Source: Chitinophagales bacterium
GTDB lineage: Bacteria > Bacteroidota > Bacteroidia > Chitinophagales > Saprospiraceae
Length of the DNA stretch: 40,536 bases
Assembly (NCBI GenBank): GCA_013298955.1
Contig: JAAFJT010000036.1
Location: 1-40,536, forward strand
Reading direction: 5' to 3'
A program made the translations under genes and the position numbers. The notes under the pieces were generated by a model that made no database searches, had not been told where the DNA came from, and worked only from the letters and a program-made list of their open reading frames with translations. Shown piece after piece: positions 35,760 to 40,536 of this stretch (its first letter is position 1; the number at the start of each line of letters is the position of its first letter).

Positions 35760-36002
35760 ATGGAAATCATTATTGACACGATTGGTTGGATTGGATCCAT
35801 CTTGCTCATCACTGCTTATTGGCTTAATAGTACGAATAAAGTTAATGCACAATCCATTATTTATCAAGGTTTAAACATTATTGGAAGCATTTGTTTTATC
35901 ATCACCACCGTTTATCACAAAGCGTATCCGCCTGCTGCATTGAATGTGGTTTGGGTACTGATAGGCGTTTATTACCTCTTAAAAAATAGGCGCAATCCGT
36001 AA
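35760..36002 (+). CDS. Small three-helix membrane protein, CBU_0592-like
   Basis: The 80-residue product MEIIIDTIGWIGSILLITAY WLNSTNKV.. has three hydrophobic segments. The NSTNKVNAQSIIYQGLNIIG turn resembles the small CBU_0592-like family, whose function is not known. The frame is open upstream to 35673, but that stretch is the palindrome. The start at 35760 follows the palindrome by 37 bases. Confidence 0.7.
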   Translation: MEIIIDTIGWIGSILLITAYWLNSTNKVNAQSIIYQGLNIIGSICFIITTVYHKAYPPAALNVVWVLIGVYYLLKNRRNP

Positions 36003-36046
36003 AATTCGTTATCTAAATTACGTAACAGGTAACCAACAAATTGAAT

Positions 36047-36215
36047 TAACCCAAGTTGTGCGGTAGGCGGCGAAGCCGCCGAAAAGGGGGAGATGGAGAC
36101 GTGTGTGTTTTGTTTTTTTGGAATGGGGCAAAGCCCCACTCCAAAAAAACAAAACACACACGTCTCCAGAAAGTCTTTTTGCTGCCTAAAACGGTATTAC
36201 CGCGCAACTTAGGTG
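36047..36215. repeat. Nested inverted repeat with a 35-bp-arm hairpin
   Basis: Inner arms 36095-36129 and 36133-36167 (GGAGACGTGTGTGTTTTG..) have one mismatch and loop AAA. Outer parts TAACCCAAGTTGTGCGGTAGGC (36047-36068) and GCCTAAAACGGTATTACCGCGCAACTTAGG (36184-36213) are inverted, diverged copies of the CCTACCGCACAACTTGGG family. GGCGGCGAAGCCGCC at 36066-36080 is a further small palindrome. The element fills the gap between convergent genes. Confidence 0.88.
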
Positions 36216-36220
36216 AATTA

Positions 36221-36742
36221 TTAAAATGCGTAACTCATCAAGCAAGTTTTGCACAAACACCCGCGATATTGGCTTTTCAACATCTCCAAAGTGCGGGTTG
36301 GAACGCGCATATTGGACTCATTGCACCAGCACGTTTTGTCGCCATAACAAAACAATGCCGTTCCACATTTGGCGCAACCGGATGTAAAGGTATCTGATGT
36401 TTCAAAGATTGCCCAATCCACCAATCCACCCAAAGGCGGATTTTGTTTGTAAATGCGCACTCGAACACTTTTTACTTTGGAGAATTGCCGTTTACACCCA
36501 ACAATAATTTTGTACGCAACGGATTCCAATAATTTATTGGGTTTGCGCATTTCGATAGCGACAATCTCATAAATGGTTTCATAATTAATGGTTTTTGAAA
36601 TATTATCCGAAGCGGCGGCGGCATTAGAATCCTTGCCGTCCGTTTCGATTTCCACATCGACCTTATAATTCGTACCAATAATTTGTTCTTCCGGATGTAC
36701 GCCATGATAAGCGTAAAATTGCATGCCTTGTAAAGCGATCAT
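36221..36742 (-). CDS. folB: Dihydroneopterin aldolase fused to a cysteine-rich CWC domain
   Basis: Residues 1-117 are a FolB domain: FYAYHGVHPEEQIIGTNYKV DVEI with catalytic Glu18/19, and VRVRIYKQNPPLGG with Lys99. The enzyme converts dihydroneopterin in folate synthesis. Residues 118-173 form a second domain, CAKCGTALFC...CWC...YRGCLCKTCL, matching the cysteine-rich CWC family, a likely metal-binding module. Family members of FolB are normally about 120 residues, so this is a real fusion in one frame without a stop. The gene follows the T9SS type B protein gene by 15 bases on the same strand. Confidence 0.88.
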   Translation of the reverse strand: MIALQGMQFYAYHGVHPEEQIIGTNYKVDVEIETDGKDSNAAAASDNISKTINYETIYEIVAIEMRKPNKLLESVAYKIIVGCKRQFSKVKSVRVRIYKQNPPLGGLVDWAIFETSDTFTSGCAKCGTALFCYGDKTCWCNESNMRVPTRTLEMLKSQYRGCLCKTCLMSYAF

Positions 36743-36757
36743 ATTTGTAATGGATGG

Positions 36758-38470
36758 TTATCGAAGTAATAAAAAAGTACCATTTTCAGACACAGGCGAC
36801 CCATTTTTTTGCGCCAAGCGTATCATATACGTATAAATGCCTTGCGGCAGCCCTGCACCGTCCCAACCAATCATTGGATTCGTGGTTTCAAAAAGGCGTT
36901 GTCCCCATCTATCAAAAATGCTCATTTGATAGGTCGTCAAATTCGATTCAAACGCAACCAAAGGTTTAAATTCTGGATTTTTGCCATTCGGCGTGAACGC
37001 ATTCGGAACAAAAATATGCACATATTGGTTCACACAAGTCCGATTCGACTTGGAAACCGCTTTTTCGGTATTCCCGTCATAATTCCGATATTCGTATTGC
37101 GCCGCCACCACATAACAAACTTCAGGTTCGTCGGGTTTCACCACATCTTCAAAATCGAAAACATTGGCAAGCAATAACCCACCCGCAGCCGTCGTAATGC
37201 CTTGCACCGTCCGATAAACTTGATAATTGGTAATGCGTCCGCCTTCCAATTCAAACGGTGTCCAATTCAATTTATTGACATTTTTAGGTTCGGGTCCGCC
37301 CTTTAAAAGAATGGTTTTAGCGTAATTAGATATTCGTAAAGTATCACATTCGTCTTGCGATTGGATTTTATACGAATATGATTTTTTACTTGCATCCACC
37401 GTCGTATCCGTCAAAGTCCCATCATCATCCAATGGACGCGCCTGCTTGCGCCGAAACGCTATTGCCCCATCTCGCCAAACACGAACGGTATCGACTTTCG
37501 CATCCTGATTCCAAGACCAAATCAATTCCACATGATTATTTTGTGTAACATTTATATTCTTCAAAGACAATCGTTTAACGGGTTGAATCACGGCTGCCGT
37601 CAAGGAAAGGTCATTGGATTTGACCGTCAAATTCGTGAAATTTTGAATGGTTTTGATGGAAAAAACAAGGCGTTCCCCATTGTTCACACCCGTATAAGTA
37701 AACGTTGTATCGGTCGAACCCAAACTCCGATACAAATACGGCAATCGCCCATTGACGCTGACCCAAACTTCATGCCTACCAATCTGATTTGCCCAATTTT
37801 GATATAATTGCCATTTTAATCGAACCGATTGTTCACATTTTTGTTGAGTTGCCTGCAAAAAAATGGTTTGATGCGGCACATCAAACAAACTGGTTGTCCC
37901 ACACGCGTCCATTGCCAACACTTGATAACCTTCCGATTGGGTCTGCGGCATCGCCCGCAAATCGACATAACGCACCGAATCCCGACTCCGAACCGTATCT
38001 ATCGGAATCCAACCAATATTCGTATTGCGATAAATAATATATCCAGCAACTTGTGGAGATGTATTGCGCCGCCACCGAATCTCCACTTGATTGCCCGTCA
38101 AGACCGAAACCGCTGAAATCGGCGTAATACTTGGCGGAAAATTCGTAACTGTATCCGATTGTCGGCGAGCGAGATTGGGGCAATTGAAATTGCTTTCCAT
38201 GTAAAAATACCATGCACCGCCCAATACGTTATTAAAAAAATATTTATTTTGAGTCGGATTATTGACGGTTGATAAAATCGTGTAGGGACCCGCAATATTG
38301 CGCGAATAGTAAATCAAATGACTGACAAAAGCCCCACACGCGTTGACAGGCGGAGTCCAAAGCAACGTATCTTGCTTGATGCACCGCAAAATAGGCGGCG
38401 CAATTTGAGCTTTTGCGACAGACGTGCAGAGCAAACCAATGATGAGTATTCGCAACATATTGAATTTCAA
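36758..38470 (-). CDS. Large secreted protein with gliding-motility/T9SS type B C-terminal domain
   Basis: The 570-residue protein has a signal peptide (MLRILIIGLLCTSVAKAQ; alternative start at 38458) and several fibronectin type III-like segments (for example VEIRWRRNTSPQVAGYIIYR and LKWQLYQNWANQIGRHEVWV). The C-terminal CHU_C/gliding-associated domain reads VHIFVPNAFTPNGKNPEFKP, YQMSIFDRWGQRLFET, GWDGAGLPQGIYTYMIRL. The last domain directs export through the type IX system and surface attachment. Such proteins are adhesin-like; the ligand is unknown. It is followed at 15 bases by folB. Confidence 0.9.
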   Translation of the reverse strand: MKFNMLRILIIGLLCTSVAKAQIAPPILRCIKQDTLLWTPPVNACGAFVSHLIYYSRNIAGPYTILSTVNNPTQNKYFFNNVLGGAWYFYMESNFNCPNLARRQSDTVTNFPPSITPISAVSVLTGNQVEIRWRRNTSPQVAGYIIYRNTNIGWIPIDTVRSRDSVRYVDLRAMPQTQSEGYQVLAMDACGTTSLFDVPHQTIFLQATQQKCEQSVRLKWQLYQNWANQIGRHEVWVSVNGRLPYLYRSLGSTDTTFTYTGVNNGERLVFSIKTIQNFTNLTVKSNDLSLTAAVIQPVKRLSLKNINVTQNNHVELIWSWNQDAKVDTVRVWRDGAIAFRRKQARPLDDDGTLTDTTVDASKKSYSYKIQSQDECDTLRISNYAKTILLKGGPEPKNVNKLNWTPFELEGGRITNYQVYRTVQGITTAAGGLLLANVFDFEDVVKPDEPEVCYVVAAQYEYRNYDGNTEKAVSKSNRTCVNQYVHIFVPNAFTPNGKNPEFKPLVAFESNLTTYQMSIFDRWGQRLFETTNPMIGWDGAGLPQGIYTYMIRLAQKNGSPVSENGTFLLLR

Positions 38471-38499
38471 TTATTTATGATTTTAATTTTGGAAATGCG

Positions 38500-38774
38500 G
38501 ATACAATTGGAACGCGGATGACGCGGATTGGGCGGATTTTCGCGGATTTTTTATTTTTATACAAAATTTTATTTATTTTTTACAAAAGTAGGTGTGTTGA
38601 CTACCAATTAAGTCGTTCAAGTTAAATAACCTATCCAAAAGGTCGGCGAGGTTGCAACCGACCTTTTGGATAGGTTATTTAACTTGAACGACTTAACTAC
38701 GTATAATTTTGTATAAAAATAAAAAAATCCGCGAAAATCTGCCCAATCCGCGTCATCCGCGCTCCAATTGTATC
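38500..38774. repeat. Composite nested inverted repeat between gldG and the T9SS type B gene
   Basis: Outer arms of about 71 bp (38500-38570 and 38704-38774) differ at roughly three positions and carry ACAATTGGAACGCGGATGAC then GCGGATTGGGC.GATTTTCGCGGATTTTTT. The inner arms 38609-38646 and 38658-38695 are 38 bp and perfect, with an 11-base loop CGAGGTTGCAA that keeps the GAGGTT.AACC core of the small palindromes. It fills the 325-base gap 38471-38795. Confidence 0.95.
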
Positions 38775-38795
38775 ACCATTCTCAAAAGAGAGGAT

Positions 38796-40523
38796 TCAAA
38801 TAGCAAAACGCCGCCGCCGCCACCAAAAGTATATCAACCCAAAAATCCCCAACATTGCTAAAGGCAAAACAATATTCACACATTGATAAAATAAAGCATG
38901 TTTCTTGGCTCGCACCGCGTCCAACATCCGCAATTTAATATCTTTGGTACGCGCTTGAATGATGCCTTTATCATCCGACATGTATTCAATGGCGTTTAAT
39001 AAAAAATCTTTATTGGCAAATCTGAAATTTTCTATTTTGGAATAACCCAATGGCAAAATTTTATTTGTTTTTGGGTCAAATTCATTGCGGGCAATATCGC
39101 CATCTGCAACTACCAACATTTTAGTTGAAACGCTGCTTGGTTTAAATTCCGTTTTTAATTGTTGCAAACCTGCGGACATTTCTTGGGTCACGCGATTTTC
39201 GTACAACGATGGAAATTGTCCTTCCAACATCAACGCCAAAGGCTGATTGCCTTGATTGAATTTCTCGGCTTGTTCCTGTTGTTGATACCGCAAAATGTCA
39301 AATGTCAATTCAGTTGGCGCAAATTGCAAACGGCTGTTCGCCGAAGAACGCAATAAGACTTGTCGGGTCAAAGGCGTTTTCACCCGAGATGTGGTATCAA
39401 TGTTAGATGGATATTGTAATTGCATGGCACTCAACCCTTTCACGACAGGATGCGTCGAATTGGGTGCAACCACAGGGAGGTAATACCAACGAAATTTTTC
39501 CCGCTGATCCACATTGCCTTCTCGTCCAATGGCTAACTCAATTTTGCCGCACTGCATATCCGCAACTAAATTGGAATTAATTTTAAAACCATATTTAAAA
39601 AATTGGTCTTCAAGGTTTAAGGGGTATTCGACAGGGATTTGTTTACCCGTTTGCTGCATCGCATCCGTCGAAGCATTCAATTTATCAATCAACCAAATCA
39701 CCTTGCCGCCATTCATCACATATTGGTCAATCAAAAATTTATGTTTTTCAGAAAACGCTTTTTTCGGTTTGGCAACAATCAAAACATCGATTTTCGCACC
39801 CATGAGCGAATCACCGCGTTTATTCGCGGGCAATGTATAGACGGAATCCAAATCAATGCGCCCTGTATCGTAAAATTGTCGTAGATTTTGTTCCAAATCG
39901 GCTGTTTCACCTGCGATTAATTCATCATGTCCTTTCGTAAACACAATGTTAGGTTTGTCATTCGACAACAATTTTTGAATCGCGTTGGAAAATTTATATT
40001 CCAATAAACTGACCGAATTGTTCAAAATCACCTCTTTCGGCATGCCGGGAACATCACTTTCGAGCAAATTGACCGTCATAGAGCGATTTTTATAATTCAC
40101 AATCGCAAACGGATAGATGAGTCGTTCACTTTTTTGGTCATTATCCATCAAGCGCAAATTGACGGGGCGAATGCCGACTTCCGCTAAGGCTTTGCGCCGT
40201 TCATTGATTTCCGTGACCGTTCCAAGTGCAGGGTCTTCAAATTGAAAATCAATTTTGGGATTGATATTATGAAAATCCGACAATAGTTCCTGTGTTGCAC
40301 TGCGCAATCGCTTGAAACCTGCGGGGAATTTGCCATCTAACAAGACACGCACGAACACCGTTTCATCTAAATTTTGGAGTTGTGTCACCGTAGGCGTTGT
40401 TAAAGTAAATCTTTTTTCTTCGGTTAGGTCAATATGCTTATTGAAAAAAGTAGCTAAAACATTGATTATCAATAAAATAGCCGCAACTAAAAAAACAGTC
40501 AACCAAGATTGATATTTTCTCAT
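38796..40523 (-). CDS. gldG: Gliding motility-associated ABC transporter component GldG
   Basis: The 575-residue protein has an N-terminal helix (about 9-27) followed by DLTEEKRFTLTTPTVTQLQN. A large periplasmic domain contains VRVLLDGKFPAGFKRL, IVFTKGHDEL and VLIVAKPKKAFSEKHKFLID, and a C-terminal helix ends in a basic tail WWRRRRFAI. This is the GldG layout. GldG works with GldA and GldF in a membrane complex linked to gliding in flavobacteria. The partner gldF would lie beyond the window edge, since the start at 40523 is only 13 bases from the end. Confidence 0.9.
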   Translation of the reverse strand: MRKYQSWLTVFLVAAILLIINVLATFFNKHIDLTEEKRFTLTTPTVTQLQNLDETVFVRVLLDGKFPAGFKRLRSATQELLSDFHNINPKIDFQFEDPALGTVTEINERRKALAEVGIRPVNLRLMDNDQKSERLIYPFAIVNYKNRSMTVNLLESDVPGMPKEVILNNSVSLLEYKFSNAIQKLLSNDKPNIVFTKGHDELIAGETADLEQNLRQFYDTGRIDLDSVYTLPANKRGDSLMGAKIDVLIVAKPKKAFSEKHKFLIDQYVMNGGKVIWLIDKLNASTDAMQQTGKQIPVEYPLNLEDQFFKYGFKINSNLVADMQCGKIELAIGREGNVDQREKFRWYYLPVVAPNSTHPVVKGLSAMQLQYPSNIDTTSRVKTPLTRQVLLRSSANSRLQFAPTELTFDILRYQQQEQAEKFNQGNQPLALMLEGQFPSLYENRVTQEMSAGLQQLKTEFKPSSVSTKMLVVADGDIARNEFDPKTNKILPLGYSKIENFRFANKDFLLNAIEYMSDDKGIIQARTKDIKLRMLDAVRAKKHALFYQCVNIVLPLAMLGIFGLIYFWWRRRRFAI

Positions 40524-40536
40524 AAAAATATTTTTA

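Overview
The window reads as a chromosomal segment of a gliding-type Bacteroidota (Saprospiria- or Chitinophagia-like; inference). Evidence: a GldG homologue, a protein with the gliding-motility/T9SS type B C-terminal domain, a subtilase with a Por-type sorting tail, an OMP_b-brl-type outer-membrane protein, a one-cysteine TraR/DksA protein, an L25/Ctc protein, and repeated TAnnTTTG promoter boxes. No ribosomal RNA, CRISPR array, prophage or intact insertion sequence was seen. One tRNA gene, Leu(TAG), is present.

Layout. 1-4755: a defence-like block with a 5'-cut HipA-like kinase, its DUF3037 partner, and a convergent type IIG/ISP-like restriction-methylation gene split by a 12-base homopolymer (probable phase-variable switch, OFF as read). 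4756-6287: a small membrane protein, a decayed DUF4349-like lipoprotein, and three tandem palindromes. 6288-10923: an outer-membrane barrel protein and a secreted subtilase. 11129-15071: prfA, murF, the tail of a lost ATPase, and a secreted repeat protein rich in Cys-Asn-His motifs. 15240-24561: on the minus strand, a SurA-like chaperone, then a surface-polysaccharide operon transcribed in the order chain-length/BY-kinase-like protein, flippase, glycosyltransferase, acyltransferase, a 39-residue membrane peptide, O-antigen ligase/polymerase. 25095-28909: cysS and ligA. 29255-35663: TraR/DksA-like protein, GH73 glucosaminidase, TPR protein, rplY, a small outer-membrane protein, tRNA-Leu, trigger factor. 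35760-40523: a small membrane protein, a FolB fused to a cysteine-rich CWC domain, a large T9SS type B protein, and gldG.

The most unusual signal is not a gene. Almost every longer intergenic gap holds a large, often nested inverted repeat with arms of 12 to 71 bp. Several sequence families recur: AACGT..GGTT/AACC..ACGTT palindromes, a CGCGGATGACGCGGAT family, a CACATAG family, a GGTGCGTAG family, and a CCTACCGCACAACTTGGG family. At two unlinked loci (12248-12487, 38500-38774) the same outer family encloses a GGTT/AACC palindrome. Between loci the arms differ in sequence, yet the two arms within a locus agree, so pairing is preserved while sequence drifts. One short palindrome lies in frame inside the restriction-methylation gene, and others abut gene remnants. 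This looks like an active or recently active palindromic-repeat economy whose mechanism and role cannot be settled from one window.
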